This document shows, piece after piece, positions 1 through 11,998 of a DNA stretch of 64,000 nucleotides. The notes beneath the pieces are model-generated. The model saw only the letters and a program-made list of their open reading frames with translations, was not told where the DNA came from and searched no databases. A program made the translations under genes and the position numbers. The stretch is taken from NCBI RefSeq assembly GCF_002776525.5, contig NC_045439.1, forward strand, positions 160,363,485 through 160,427,484, given 5' to 3'. This DNA comes from Piliocolobus tephrosceles. Taxonomy: Eukaryota > Chordata > Mammalia > Primates > Cercopithecidae. Position 1 is the first letter of the stretch, and each line of letters opens with the position of its first letter.

Positions 1-190
1 AAAAAAAAAAAAAAAAAAAAATAGCCAGGTGTGGTGGTGCGTGCCTATAATCCCAGCTACTCGGGGAGGCTGAGGCAGGAGAATCACTTGAACCTGGGAG
101 GTGAAGTTTGCAGGGAGCCAAGATTGCGCTACTGCCCTTCAGCCTGGACGACAGAGTGAAACTCTGTCTCAAAAAAAAAAAAAAAAAAAG
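1..190 (+). mobile_element. Alu, right half (cut by window edge)
   Basis: Begins in the mid A-rich linker and runs through the right arm (CCCAGCTACTCGGGGAGGC) to a poly(A) tail at 171-189. Confidence 0.9.
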
Positions 191-1648
191 AAAGACAAGA
201 CAGGAAGTTTATTCCCTGCTCCCTCCTAGAGAGGCAACACTACTGGCTGGCAGTGTCCCCTGACCAGGGCTGAGTCTCCCCAGGCATCTCCCTGGTCATG
301 AGTCCCCCAGGGCCACTCTTGGCAATGACCTCATGGCAATGACTGCGCAGCGGCTACCAATCCAGTGTCTGCTCTGTCCCCAATACGTCCCCTGCACCCA
401 CCCACTCCTGCAGATTAAATACCTTAGCAAAGAAATGCCCTTAGCAAGCATCCTTCCTCATCTATATGAATCAGCCTGTTCAGTATGATTCCTAAGTGGA
501 TCCTGACTGACATAAGTTGGGAGGAAGGAATGACAGATAATTGCTTCCACTGGCAAATCCTGGGCAGAATTTTCTTTAAAATAATAGATTTTTGTTTATC
601 TAACAAAAGTAAGTATGGAAATTACCAAACTGTTTTGTGCTGATGTTCAATATTTTTAAGATATAAATACGTCAACTAAAGGTGGCAAGGTGAAATTAAA
701 ACATTCCAGTTTGAGTGAATCTAGTGGATGCAGTTTATTTCATGCTTGGTCACTGGCAGTAAGGGCATTTTGGATACAGCCCGCACAAGGCTCCCACCAG
801 ACACCAGGTAGGAGGGGGCAGGGACCGTGACAGCTCTGTTGTTAGTGACAGTCCTGCTGCCTTTACTAACCATGGTCTTTGGAGGGTGTCACCCACCAGG
901 GCGAAGAGCCTACCCCAAAATGTAGCTGTGCTCGTGCCAGCCCTATGTGGTTGCAGGAGGCTCTGCAGCTCAGAACCCTGCTCTGTGGGGTAAGAATGGT
1001 CACCAAAGGAGAACAGGGCTGGCTATACTTGTATCCAACAAAATAGACTAAGTCGAAAACTGTCCTACAAGACAAAGGTAGTCAATTATGCAGGAAGACA
1101 TAACAATTATAAATACGTATGCATCCAATATCAAAGCACTCAAGAATCTAAGCAAACATTGACAGGTCTGAAAAGAGAGCTAGCGAACCCGCGAACCGGC
1201 TTTACAAAGCCAAATGGAATTTTACATCGGATGACCCATTAACCAGCCAACCTCTTTGCTTTATTCTTTAGGGGAAAATGCAAATGTTTGATTGGTTTGT
1301 GGCCTCAGAGGTGACCGCGTGCCATAAAGTTGACTGTGCATAATCACAGGGTCAGGCTGAGCCAGGTCTCCATTCCCAGGAGGCGTCTCTGGGCAATGAC
1401 ACCTCAGGCAGGGGCTGAGGCGTGAGTGCCGGGAACAGCTGGAGAAGGTGGGCAACATGTTACTTCCAGATCCTGACTCTGAAGATTTCATTAGGGTTTA
1501 ACTATATGAGGATCCTTCCAAAGAATGCAGCCTTAAAGGGCACTCGAATAAGGAGGCTCCTAGCACTATTTTTCTGCCAGCTTGAGATATATTTCACAGA
1601 CTATAATGTTCACTCATTGAAGTTCATACAGTTCTGTGTTTTGTTTTG
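191..1648. other. Unassigned intronic sequence
   Basis: No gene, RNA or clear repeat recognised on either strand. Short ORFs here have no recognisable domain. Confidence 0.5.
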
Positions 1649-1932
1649 ATTCAGATAGGGTCTCTCTGTTGTCCAGGCTGGAGTGCAGTGTTGTGATCAT
1701 AGCTCACTGCAGCCTGGATGCCCTGGGCGTAAGCCATCCTCCCACCTCCGCCTCCTGAGTTTCTGTGATTACAGGTGCATGCCACCACACCAGGCTAACT
1801 TCTTTTGTGTGTGATTTTTGTAGAGACAAGGTCTCACTACATGGTCCAGGCTGGTCTTAAACTCCTAACCTCAAGTGAACCTCCCATCTAGGCCTCCCAA
1901 AGGATTACAGGCCTAAGCCACTGCACAGCCTA
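1649..1932 (-). mobile_element. Alu (AluJ-like, diverged)
   Basis: Two-arm Alu in reverse orientation with many substitutions, including TGATCATAGCTCACTGCAGCC, typical of AluJ age. Confidence 0.85.
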
Positions 1933-2330
1933 GCTTTTTTTTCTGTTTTTGTAGCATCAGAGTTGTATAACTACCACCACCAGCTAATCTGAGAACATTT
2001 TCTTCTTTCTTTTTTTTGAGACTGGGTCTTGCTCTGTCTCCCAGCATGGAGTACAATGGCACAATCATGGTTCACTGCAATCTCTGCCTCCCCTGCTCAA
2101 GCGATCCTCCCACATCAGCCTCCCAGGTAGCTGGGACTACTGGAGTGCAGCACCACACCCAACTAACGAGAACATGTTCATAACCCTAAAATAAACCCTA
2201 GACCCATGCGCAGTCACTTTCCATTCCTATCTCACTCCACACCCCCAAACCCTGGCCACTGCCAATCCACTTTCTGTCTCTAAGATTTTCCTACTGCGAG
2301 CATTCCACATGCGACACCTTCTAATTCATG
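1933..2330 (-). mobile_element. L1M 3' UTR remnant, split by the Alu
   Basis: Pieces at 1933-2002 (GAGTTGTATAACTACCACCA) and 2168-2330 (CCACTTTCTGTCTCTAAGAT) match the reverse complement of an old L1M 3' UTR. They are contiguous once the Alu is removed. Confidence 0.6.
2003..2167 (-). mobile_element. Alu right-arm fragment with target duplication
   Basis: 5'-truncated Alu on the minus strand. It is flanked by GAGAACATTTTC (1991-2002) and GAGAACATGTTC (2168-2179), a 12-bp target duplication with one mismatch. It splits an older L1 3' end. Confidence 0.8.
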
Positions 2331-3389
2331 TCGCACGTCACGTACATTCCTTCGCTGGACTCTCACGTCAGCCTGTGAGGTTGACAGGCAGCCGATGATA
2401 CCTCCAGGATTCGGAGAACGCCGGGGCTTAGGAAGACAGAATCACTTTCCGGAGGCCACCTCCCAGGGAAGAGGAAGAGCTTCTATTCAGGCTATAGGGT
2501 CTTCTTGCTACAAACCCAAGCTCAGTTCTGTTCTCCAAGTGCAAACGGTTAATGTTGCAAGTTTGGAATGGTTGGTCCTAAAAGAGGCAAATCTGCCAGT
2601 ATTTCTGGGCTGTGTGGTGTGAAGGTTACGGGGCAATTCCAGTGGGTGACGGGGTCAACATTTGGCTGCAGATGAATTTCAGCTTTTGCTGTGCAGAGTT
2701 CACTTCTGCTGAGTCATCCCCAGCCCTACTGCCTGCCACTGTGTGCTGGGCACAGGCAGCCATGCTGGAGGTGCTGGCAAATCAGAAGACTGAAACTCAC
2801 ACTGAAAGCTCTCAGAAATGGGGCCACTTCCGGAAGCAGACCGTCCTCACACCTCCGTGTGTCTGCGGGGGCAGGGGCGGGGGAGACCACTGCCTGGGCC
2901 ATTCAGCGGCTGCAGGCATCAATGACCCATCCCCGCCTCCAAGGAGGACAGTGCCAGGAGGCGGCCCCTTGTACCGCAGGGGAGAGGGCTGAGCCCACAG
3001 GAGGTGGCTGAGGCGTGATAGCTGAACAGTGCTTGAGGGCAGTGGAACGTCATGTGTGTCATGCCCCTGTCACAGGCTTGTTCTCCAGGAGACCATCCCC
3101 AAGGGCCCTGGCAGGCTGCTCAGCAACTCCGTCCTGACACTGCCTATTCTCTTCCATGTTTTCCCCACACCACTGACCACACACACACACTTGGATTATT
3201 ATGGAAATTTCCAAACAGACATGAAGGTTGTCTCTACTACTCCCCATCACGCAGCTTCAGCAAGTGCCAACGCAGGGCCAGGCCTGTGCCCTGATCCACC
3301 TGTCTTTCTGTTTTGGAGCAGGAAGGGGCTGGCCTACCAGACACACTCTAGGTTAGGCCTATTGGTTTTAATTGTCTTTCTTTCCCCCT
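2331..3389. other. Unassigned intronic sequence
   Basis: Moderately G+C-rich. Overlapping short plus-strand ORFs at 2612-3400 have no recognisable domain and compete in several frames, as expected by chance in G+C-rich DNA. Confidence 0.5.
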
Positions 3390-3512
3390 ACCTAGAATGA
3401 AATAAACACAAAGGCAGGAACTTGTTTATTCAGCTTACCACATTACATCAGTGCCTTGAATGCACCCAGCATGTAGCAGGTATCAATAAATACTCGTTCA
3501 GTGACTGAGTGC
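3390..3512 (+). mobile_element. L2 3' end
   Basis: Contains TGTAGCAGGTATCAATAAAT, the typical end of L2/MIR-type elements (consensus sense AGTAGGTGCTCAATAAATA). Heavily diverged. Confidence 0.6.
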
Positions 3513-3866
3513 AAGCATACATCCATGAAACTCCACCCGGCCTACTCGGGCTTCCACGTCACGGGGCCATGTGTGGTCAGCGACACGTCTCTGCGCACAG
3601 CCATCACCTTCCCAGTGCCTGCTAGCGGGAGGAAAAGCGGCGCCTCCTCCTTCCAGATGGCCGTGGCGAGCTTCTACTGACAACAGGCTCTTACCCACCA
3701 GTTCCAAAAGCAGCCAAGAAGGCTCAGGTGCTGGGCCACATTCCCGAACAGCTACACCATGTGGCAGAGAGTATTAAATGCATACTTGATAACTGAGCGA
3801 GTGTACGCACCCGCCTGTATAGTTATCAAACAGAAGGATGCGTGCGGGCAGACGCTCAATACTCAC

Positions 3867-3952
3867 ATGCAGCCGCGAAACCTACTCAGGTCGTTGTTTG
3901 GCTTCTCGCATTCGATCACGCTGGTGAACGTCAAAGGATTGAATTCGGAGAC
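3867..3952 (-). CDS. ATP10A: ATP10A coding exon 3 (P4-ATPase actuator domain, continued)
   Basis: This 86-bp exon encodes 28 codons, VSEFNPLTFTSV through NNDLSRFRGC, plus the first two bases (AT) of the next codon. IECEKPNNDL is the conserved stretch following the DGET block in class 5 (ATP10) P4-ATPases. On the minus strand the acceptor is TATTTTAG (3953-3960) and the donor is GTGAGT (3861-3866). It begins on a codon boundary, which matches the end of exon 2, so the two exons join in frame. It was identified by translating the minus strand; the 86-bp exon is too short to stand out as an ORF. Exon 4 was looked for to the left and not found. Confidence 0.93.
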
Positions 3953-5436
3953 CTAAAATAACAGCACGTATACATTAGAGAAATCTGGGCTCAGGCTGCT
4001 CCGTTCCAAAAGGCACTTGTTTTTCTGTCTTGCATCCGCGGCAGGCAAATTTCACGGGGGAAGAACTCAGCCTATGAATCTCTGTGGAAAGCCGAGGCAC
4101 CGCCTTCTGCACTGTATAATAAATAACAGTCAATCATTTTATGATGAGTGGCAGCTGGGGGACCGATGCTGGTTACTGGCTAGTAAGTGAGCAGACATGA
4201 CTGCAGCTCTATTGCAAAATGGGGGAACAGGCGATCAAGCAAAGGAGGCCATCAATGAAGCAAAGGGATGAATGAGTTTTTTAGGACACACGGCACTTGC
4301 CCATTTTCACAGACTTAGCGAAGCAAATTCCACCTGGAAAACAGGAGCTTATAATAAACTCTACTTTTTCAATGTACATGACACGATCTTCATGGATCTT
4401 CGATGAAAAAGATATACACAGCCAATGAGGGAGTCAACAATTTCTTTAGTATTCTGCTCAATTAAGAAAAACAAACCTGACAACTCACCACAAAAAAAGT
4501 CTTTTGAATTTTTCCATTGATAGACAGAACACAGCCTGGCTCATACGAAAGACTTAGGAGTTGGGGGAAGGAGGAAGAAGGGAGAGAAATGGAGGCAATA
4601 AGCTTTCAGTATAAATGAGTACAATTAGTGGATTTCTTTTTTATTAGCTTTCTGGTCAGGCCTGTCATTCTACTTAATCTATCAAGTGTCATAACAAGGT
4701 AAAAAACTGAACTATCTTTGTTCACATAAAGTGAAGGTGGTTAGAAATCAAGAAATGGCATAAACACGCCTGACACCACCCCAGGTGACTATGGCTCTGC
4801 CACAACCACACATTTCCCTGCACAGAATAAAACTCAGTTCCTACTGTTTCCCAGTGTAAAGCGTACATTAAAAGGGGTGTGCATTAGATAATCGTTGCTC
4901 GATTCAATAACTGAAACTGAAATGCTATTTTAAAAGGCACTTCTTGGAGTTTAATTAGCCATCAGTCTCTCTTCTCCTTGGACTGAAATGGCCTCTCGCT
5001 CTATTTCCAGAGCGAGGCTCTGTTTCAAGGAGTCTTGTGTTTATTTAAAGCCTGTGGATTATCTTGAAACCAGTGGATGGCTTTTTCCAGGGCAGACATT
5101 TACAGATACAAAGTACAGGATGGCCATGAAGGCAGTGAGCTCCAGAGAACACCAGGATTATTCTTGGCAGATGAGGAGGGTAGGACTTAAAAATATTCTG
5201 TCTCTGTTTATTATTCTTTCTCTCTAAGAAAAATGTCATGGACACGGCTCAGAAACAGCAGGACATTCTGTCTCGAGGACTTCAGAGTTGTGTCTGTAAT
5301 GTTCTACCAACAATCCCGTGCTCTAGGGAGGGTGCGCAGGGGCGGTCCCAGGCACTGGACGCCTGGCTTCCTCTGCTTCCTTCTGGAACTGGGGAGGATT
5401 TGGAGGATGTTTAGAACTGGAGGGATCTCTAGAGAC
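3953..5436. other. Unassigned intronic sequence after exon 3
   Basis: AT-rich single-copy-looking DNA next to exon 3. No repeat, ORF with a known domain or RNA gene recognised. Confidence 0.5.
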
Positions 5437-5819
5437 TGGCATGGGCTGAACGGGAGCCCCTCATCCGCCACTAGAACTCATATGTTGAAGTTCTAACCCC
5501 ACGTAGCTCAGAACGTGTCCTTATTTAGAGATGAAGTCTTTAAAGAGGTAACTAAATTAGAATGAGGTCATCACGGTGAACCCTAATCCCACATGACTGG
5601 CGGCCTTATACAAAGAGAAAATCAGGACACAGAGACACACACAGGGGAGATCATGCAAGGACACAGGGAGAAGCAAAAAGAGAGGCCTCAAAAGAAACCA
5701 GCCTGTTGACCCCTTACTCTCGAACGTCCAGCTTCCAGACCTGCGAGAAAATAAACTTCCGCTGCTTAAGCAGCCCAGTCTGCGGTGTTTCATTACAGCA
5801 GCCCCGGTAAACGAATACA
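5437..5819 (+). mobile_element. MaLR solo LTR (MLT1 type) with GAGAC target duplication
   Basis: Full-length LTR. It opens TGGCATGGGCTGAACGG, contains CTTCCAGACCTGCGAGAAAAT, and ends ACGAATACA. Flanks GAGAC at 5432-5436 and 5820-5824 form the 5-bp duplication expected for ERVL-MaLR elements, so both ends are intact. It is a non-coding fossil LTR. Confidence 0.88.
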
Positions 5820-6139
5820 GAGACCATCTTTGAGTTTCTCATTTAAAAAGCATTTCATATCCACAGCACACCTTCTGAATGAGGAAAATCCTGTTTACGG
5901 TGTTTATTTCTAACAACAGGCAATACAGCAACACACTCCTCACTTAGGAAATATATTGATTTATCCCTCCATGCACTCATGTCTACCCCTGCCTCATTCC
6001 AAATCAGTTTTGAGGTCATGCCCGAGTTATCCATCAGTCAGACTTGTCAACCTGCCCACTGGAGCATGGACAGAGCTAGAGGCCCCCGATCCACCCTTCT
6101 GCTCTGAGCACACTAACTCCATTCTTCTTAAAATGTAGA

Positions 6140-6297
6140 TATCCAGCTAGGGAAGAGGAAGCAATTCTAGAGATGGATGGTGGTGATGGTTGCACAACAA
6201 TGCAAATGAGCTTACTGCCACCGAACTGTACACTCACAAATGACTACAATGGTAAATTCTATGTTATGCATATTTTGCCACGATAAACAATTTCATT
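6140..6297 (+). mobile_element. L1M 3' end
   Basis: GAGATGGATGGTGGTGATGG and GTACACTCACAAATGACTAC match the conserved tail of L1M 3' UTRs, followed by TTTTGCCACGATAAACAA. Confidence 0.8.
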
Positions 6298-6375
6298 TAC
6301 GGCCATGCCACCCTGAATGCATCCAATCTTAACTGATCTCGGAAGCTAAGCAGGGTCAGCACTTGGATGGGAGAC
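6298..6375 (+). pseudogene. 5S rRNA pseudogene, deleted internally and 3'-truncated
   Basis: Starts TACGGCCATGCCACCCTGAA and keeps TGATCTCGGAAGCTAAGCAG (box A and intermediate element region of the 5S internal promoter). It skips roughly ten bases of the GGGCCTGGTTAGT segment, then ends TTGGATGGGAGAC (box C). The last third of 5S rRNA is missing. It follows immediately after an L1M 3' end on the same strand. It could not give functional 5S rRNA. Confidence 0.87.
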
Positions 6376-6534
6376 ACAATTTAAAATATTTTACGTGGAT
6401 ATAAACAAACTCTGGTAATTGACTGAGAAGAAATGAAATAATCATCAAGTTGAACATAGACCAGAAACCTGGGACTTTTCAGTACAAGTACATAAAGTCT
6501 CCGTCACCAGTCACTCCTAAGGGCACTGCCGTTC

Positions 6535-6705
6535 TCATCGTCATCACCATCAACATCGTTATGAGTTTTGGGAGGCTTGCCAAATGCCAGGCATTGTGCT
6601 AAGTGCCCTCCAGTTATCATACAACCCTGCCAGAAAGTCGGTTTTCGCACCACCTTCCACTTAGAATCTTTAAGTATCATGCCCAAGGTCATAGTGGTCT
6701 TGGAG
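6535..6705 (-). mobile_element. MIR
   Basis: Reverse-orientation MIR: CCAGGCATTGTGCTAAGTGC, then a diverged ACCCTGCCAGAAAG and CCAAGGTCATAGTGG. This is the order of the reverse complement of MIR. Confidence 0.7.
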
Positions 6706-6860
6706 TGATGCACTGGAGCTTTCTTGGCCTCTGAGCTATCAGCTCAACCATCAATACCCGCAGAGACAGTGGGGCATTAACAGAAAAAGATTGTGCAAAT
6801 AAAACAGAAAATGTGTAATAGATTCTACAGAACTATCCCCCAAAATTTAAATTGCTTTTT

Positions 6861-7158
6861 ATTTTTTATTTTTGAGACAGAGTTTCACTCCTGTTGTCCA
6901 GGCTGGAGTGCAGTGGTGTGATCTTGGCTCACTGCAATCTCTGCCTTCTGGGTTCAAGTGATTCTCCTGCCTCAACCTCCCGAGTAGCTGGGATTACAGG
7001 CACCCACCATCACGCCTGGCTACTTTTTGTGTTTTTAGTAGAGGCAGGGTTTTGCCATGTTGGCCAGGCTGGTCTCGAACTCCTGACCTCATGTGATCCA
7101 CCTGCCTTGGCCTCCCAAAGTGCTGGGATCACAGGTGTGAGCCACCACGCCCGGCCTC
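6861..7158 (-). mobile_element. Alu (AluS-like) with target duplication
   Basis: Complete two-arm Alu. The direct repeat AATTGCTTTTT at 6850-6860 and 7159-7169 is a perfect 11-bp target duplication. Confidence 0.93.
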
Positions 7159-7169
7159 AATTGCTTTTT

Positions 7170-8889
7170 AAAGTTCTAAGTTTCCAAAATTTAAGTTTTA
7201 ATGTTTTGAAAACATGCTTCAGTTCAACACACCTTAATCTGATCATAGATACCCTCTTTCCATCTTCAGCAATGCCCGTGGATGTGGGCTTACCAGAGCC
7301 CACCCAAAAACAAGAGTAAAAAATCAGGATCCCAGGGACTTAGTGCTAGTTCTTCTGATTAACAAATATGAGACTTTTGGCAAGTGAAGAGAGGGCATTT
7401 GGACTCGGATCTCTGGGGTCTCTGTTGTCCTGTAAGTCCACAATTCTGTAGGATGCAGAGGTGGTTCCAATTGGTTCCAATTAATCCCTGTGCTTGGGAC
7501 GACAGACTCACTATTGCGGAAACAGCATCACCTGCAAGAGTGCTGCCACACATGCCAGCCTCAAGCTGAAGCACTGCCCTCTACAGCTCTGCCACAGCAC
7601 CCCAGCATCTCAGATGAAAGGAAGCTGGCAATGCGAAGGGTTCGCCCACTGCAGAGCAACAACATGTTCGAATACATATCTCACTGGCAAGAAAGAAAGT
7701 GCTCATCGTTTCTGTTGCTGTCTTACAAATATTTCTGAAGCTTCTTTGGGCAAAGTGATTTGACCTTACTAGGTGGAAAGGAAGCGGCGGGACAGTGGTG
7801 GAACAGAGAGCCCTCCAGCCCTGCCCCTGAACTGGCGTTTCTGCTGGAGACCACAGCAGAGGCGCTCCAGGGACGCCCAGAGCCCTGCGGCATGCTTCTG
7901 CTTCCTCCTGATGCCTGGGAACTCCTCCAGGTAGAACAGCTGTGTCCCCTCTTCAACCACATGGGGGAGGTGTGTGTCTAATTCAGCAGTGCCCAGATCG
8001 CTACTTGAATGAATGGTTTGATTCACAGCGGAGACTGTATTACCAACCTTGTATTTCACATTTGCATTAAGTGAATTGCTACTAAGTAATTCAACAAAAG
8101 CAAATACAGATGTCCTCCATCTTGAAACAGAAGCAGTGATGTTGGAAAGGGCATTTATAGTCCATTAAAGAGGATACTGTTTTTTTTTCTATCATAAAAA
8201 AACTAAAGTAAAGAGGCTCATATTGCTTCAGCAATGGGGTGAGCACACGGCACAGGTGCACACTTGGGCCATCTGCAGGTTGGCTGGCAGCAGGGACCCT
8301 GCCTAATGCTCCAGGTGGAAACCTCTGGGTGAGGCCACCTGTCTGGGTCTCTGGTTGATGTGGGCAGAGAGAAGCCTGGTGAGATAATGCACAGAGCACA
8401 GAGGCGGCACCTGCCAGCCAGGCAGGGCCACCGCCTGCACCAGCGAGAAGACATGGAGAACACGCACATTCCCGTCCTCTGCATTTGGACCCCGTTCTGA
8501 AAACGCCCTTTGCGTTCCCTGTCATGATACTCCTAGGTCACAAGGAGGTTGAGGTCCCCCTGGTTCACCTCCAGCCTTGACATCACTCCAGGACATGGGC
8601 CTCGAAGGCTCTCAGTGGACACACACAATACCTCTAACTGCCTACCTGGCTTTGGTTTCGCCGCCTGCTACGGGCCTATTTGTCCCTGGACTGAATGATC
8701 CCCGTCTGATCACAGAAGTATTCCACCTTAACAAAGCCTTGGAGACAGCTGCTGCCCTACAGGATGCAATCCTCATCCCATGCAAGAGCAAAGTTCTGCC
8801 CAGGGTCACAGCGCTGAACTCCTCGGCTGCCACCCCTCCCGGCACCCATTCCTGCACACAGGGAACCCTGAGGAAGCCCAAACCTTTCT
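7170..8889. other. Unassigned intronic sequence
   Basis: No repeat recognised. Minus-strand ORFs of 96 codons (7769-8059) and 144 codons (8091-8525) show no recognisable domain, and overlapping frames are also open. I treat them as chance. Confidence 0.5.
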
Positions 8890-9250
8890 GCATGGCTTCC
8901 TTTGTCTTCCCATCCTGCAGCATCAGGCGAAGTGCCCATCATTTAGCATTCAGGTTGTTGCCTTTTCTAGAGAAGCCTTCCTGACAGCCCCCTGGTAGGG
9001 TAGGCAGGGGTCACAGCTCCGAACTTGCTTGATCCCTATGCAGACATCAAACCCTGTGCTTCCTGGGTGTGGCTGGAGCTGGCTCCCATCCCTCCTTCAC
9101 TAGACCACAGGTTCCCTGAGCCTGGGTGTGGCTGGAGCTGGCTCCCATTCCTCCTTCACTAGACCACAGGTTCCCTGAGCACAGGTACTCTGTGCCCTTG
9201 AGACCATTGCAGTGCCTGGCACACACACGGTCAGAGGGTGATGAATGCTT
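8890..9250 (+). mobile_element. L2 3' region with a 59-bp tandem duplication
   Basis: GCCTTCCTGACAGCCCCCT, then CACAGGTTCCCTGAGC and GCAGTGCCTGGCACACACAC, follow the L2 3' consensus in order. The segment 9062-9120 is repeated at 9121-9179 (see findings). Confidence 0.65.
9062..9179 (+). repeat. 59-bp tandem duplication, two copies
   Basis: Copies 9062-9120 and 9121-9179 differ at one base (CCCATCCCTCC against CCCATTCCTCC). Both start CCTGGGTGTGGCTGGAGCTG. Confidence 0.95.
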
Positions 9251-11576
9251 CTTTCAGAAGGATCTCATGTGCCACAAGCTTCTGAATCACTCCAGAACTC
9301 TGTGTTGGGCTCTTGGGAACCTAGAGCCCCTGCCTGCTGCACCACCTGCCTAGAGGGCCTGGCGAGGCGTCTCTGTGTTCTGGAATGCATAGTTCCTCTT
9401 TTTAAAGTGCGAGCACGTTTCCCCTGGCAGCAATATAAATGATTTCTTCATAGTCTCTAATCCGGCTCCTTAGCTCCTTATTTATTGAACATGGGTAAAG
9501 AATACCTTAATTAAATTAAGCCAAGCATTTTCACCCAAATTAATGGAATAATTACCCCCAACTCTTTTGTTTTGTACTTTCTTTATTATTACTATTATTA
9601 TTTTGTATTTCCATCTAATTTGTATTTACCACTTGACAGTCAGCGCTGTGGAAATTCAAAGGAGGGCAGACGGCCCGATCTCAATACTGAAGGAATCAGT
9701 GAATTCACTTGTTCACTGCCAGGACTGTATTGTCAGGCGAACAGTTTCACTTTGCTAAACTGAAATAGAAAAGTAGTCTGTTTTGTCCACCCCGGTGTCT
9801 CCTGACACGTAGTGGGCACTCCATCAGTTATATACCCAGGTGGAAGCGTCCTGGTGGCAAGAAACACCAAACGTACAAGGAAACTTAACTCAAAGTGATA
9901 ATTTCTCCAAGTTCCACAGATTCAGTGTTACTCTAGGGGTTTATGTCCCAAGACAGATATTGAATAGAAATGACCATGGAACCCATTTAGACAGCAATGT
10001 AATCTACAACAGCGGCCATGATTGTGGTATTTAAGGTGTCCTAAATGTGGAAGTGATAAGTAGATTGGCCTAGCTGCGCATGGCAGGACACTCCACTGCA
10101 CGTCACAGAGCATGTGACGGACTCTGTGAGTGCTGCGTCCCTGCCTGACGTGGTCCTGGTCTCCACGGTGACAAGGTGACGGGGACAATGAGGACTAGCA
10201 TCGGGGCCTCTGCAGTCCTCTTTCAGAGTCAACTTCACACAGGTCCACAGGTGGCTTCTGGGAGGCTCACGCCTCGGATACACTGATCAAGGGGTGTCTG
10301 GGTTCTGCCTTCTTTTTCTAACTGGAGATTTTCCTGCTGCAAGCACGAGTGTTAGAGATCAAGTGGTCCTCCCTTAGTTTCTGAGCAGAAAGGCAGCTTT
10401 TCCCTTGCTAAATTCCAGTTGAGAATGCAGGCGCCAGCCCCCCCTTGCCTTTCCTGCCTTTCATCTTTTGTCCCCTTGCCTCCTGACTGTTTTACAGTCA
10501 AAAAGCCTTGGTAGATGGTGGCAAAATTCAAAGGTTCACAGTGCAGGGTTAGAGTTTGAAGTCTCAAAATCAAACCGCTTTCTTTCCCTGCGGGCCCCAA
10601 ACGCTCCACGCTGTTTCAGTGGGCTGAGGCTGTCCACAAAGCCTTGCTTTCTCCTCCGCCAAATGCACCTAAGAGGACTAAGAACTGGCTGTGCATTCAG
10701 ACAGTCGGTAATGAGAGTTGTTTCACAGAACACCAAATTACAACCTAGATGAGGGCTGTTCATTAAAACTGCCCTCTTGAACGTATTTGTACTTAATCCA
10801 ACAGGGTGCCCCTGCATGAAACCTGCCTGCAGCCACTCTGCTGAGCTAATCCGCATAGTCGGGTCCACGTCAGCCAGTCTGTTTCCACCGCCACAGGCCA
10901 CTTAGTGCCTCTTCCATCGCTCCAGGTGGGGGTGACGGTGTGAGCAGAGGCACACCTTTGGGGTGTGGACGTGTCATGCTTCAGAGATCACTGAGTAGGC
11001 AGCCTTGCTGGAGGAAAGGTGCTCTCTCTCTGCAGAGCATAATGGGCCTGGAGCCTCTGTATTTATAATAAAAGGGACCCTAAAGGCAGAGTTCCATGGA
11101 CCACTGGGCCATTGGTAGCCACATAGAGGAAGACCATACGACTATTTTAGAGGCCAATCAGGATGGAGAATACAAAAAGAGGAGTCAGCTAAGAAGAAAG
11201 CTCTTGTGCTAATCTGGGGAATGATTCCAAGACTAAAATGCCAACAGAAATATGAAATTCTAAAGCACAACCAGATTAGCTCAGTCATCAGATTCCAAAG
11301 AAAAGTTAGCCAGCACCAGATAACTGGGCACTTTGGACCAAACCTCCAGTTACTGGCAAACAGAAATGCTGGACAGAAAATTGAAGACAGCTGCCTGGAG
11401 GTATGAACAATTTAACAGGAAAGTGAAGAATAAGCAAGCCAAGAAATAAAAAGACAAAAATCCAGAGTTGAGGCTGGGCTTTGAGGCTGCTTTTCCCTGC
11501 GGAGGGTCTACAGCTTCTGTGAGATGTAGTTAAGAGGCTGAGTGGAGCTCGTAGACACATGTTGGTGCTCCGGGCC
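9251..11576. other. Unassigned intronic sequence
   Basis: No gene or clear repeat. An AT-rich block at 9480-9640 has a short (TTA)n tract. Remaining ORFs are short and without recognisable domains. Confidence 0.5.
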
Positions 11577-11998
11577 TGTATTAGTTGCCTATGGCTGCTG
11601 TAACAAATGACCACAAATGTGGTTGCTTAAAACAACAGTCATTTGTTACCTCGCGGTCCTGGAAGTCGGAAGTTGGAAACAGGTCTCACCGAGCTACGGT
11701 CAAGGAGTTGGCAAGGCTGTGTTCCTTTTGGAGGCTCTAGGAGAGAATCCATCTCTTTGCTTGTTCCAGCTTCTAGAGTCACATTTTCTGACTTCTGGTT
11801 TCCTTCCATTTCTGAAGTCATCAGTGTGTGAGGATTGAGTCTGTCTAACGCTGCATCACTTTGATAGTGAGGTCTGATTAACAGCCTTGATTCCACTTAC
11901 AACCTTCATTTCTGCTTGCTGTGTAGCACAGCATATTCCCAGGTTTAGGGGATTACGATGTGGGCATCTTTTGGGGGACCACTATTCTGTCTACCATA
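11577..11998 (-). mobile_element. MLT1-type MaLR LTR
   Basis: Reverse orientation. It opens TGTATTAGTTGCCTATGGCT, contains TTTTGGAGGCTCTAGGAGAG, and ends near TTCTGTCTACCATA. This is the reverse complement of an MLT1-like LTR. No clean target duplication seen. Confidence 0.75.

Larger units (their letters stand above)
1..3866 (-). other. ATP10A: ATP10A intron 3, 5' part (window-truncated)
   Basis: Transcribed right to left, this is the 5' portion of the intron after exon 3, opening with GTGAGT at 3866. It interrupts a codon after its second base. It holds three Alu pieces, a split old L1 3' end and an L2 tail. Confidence 0.85.

Noticed and set aside
1..3860. Search for ATP10A exon 4 on the minus strand
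   Set aside because: No reading resembling the next conserved P4-ATPase block was found, so it lies beyond the left edge.
5632..5660. GACACACACAGGGGAGATCA as a separate microsatellite
   Set aside because: It is an internal part of the MLT1-type LTR.
6894..7319. A 141-codon plus-strand ORF (and similar ones at 13082, 37024, 43187, 63378)
   Set aside because: Alu-derived frames, recognisable by VAQAGVQWHDLGSLQ-like and GLELLTSSDPP-like text. Not genes.
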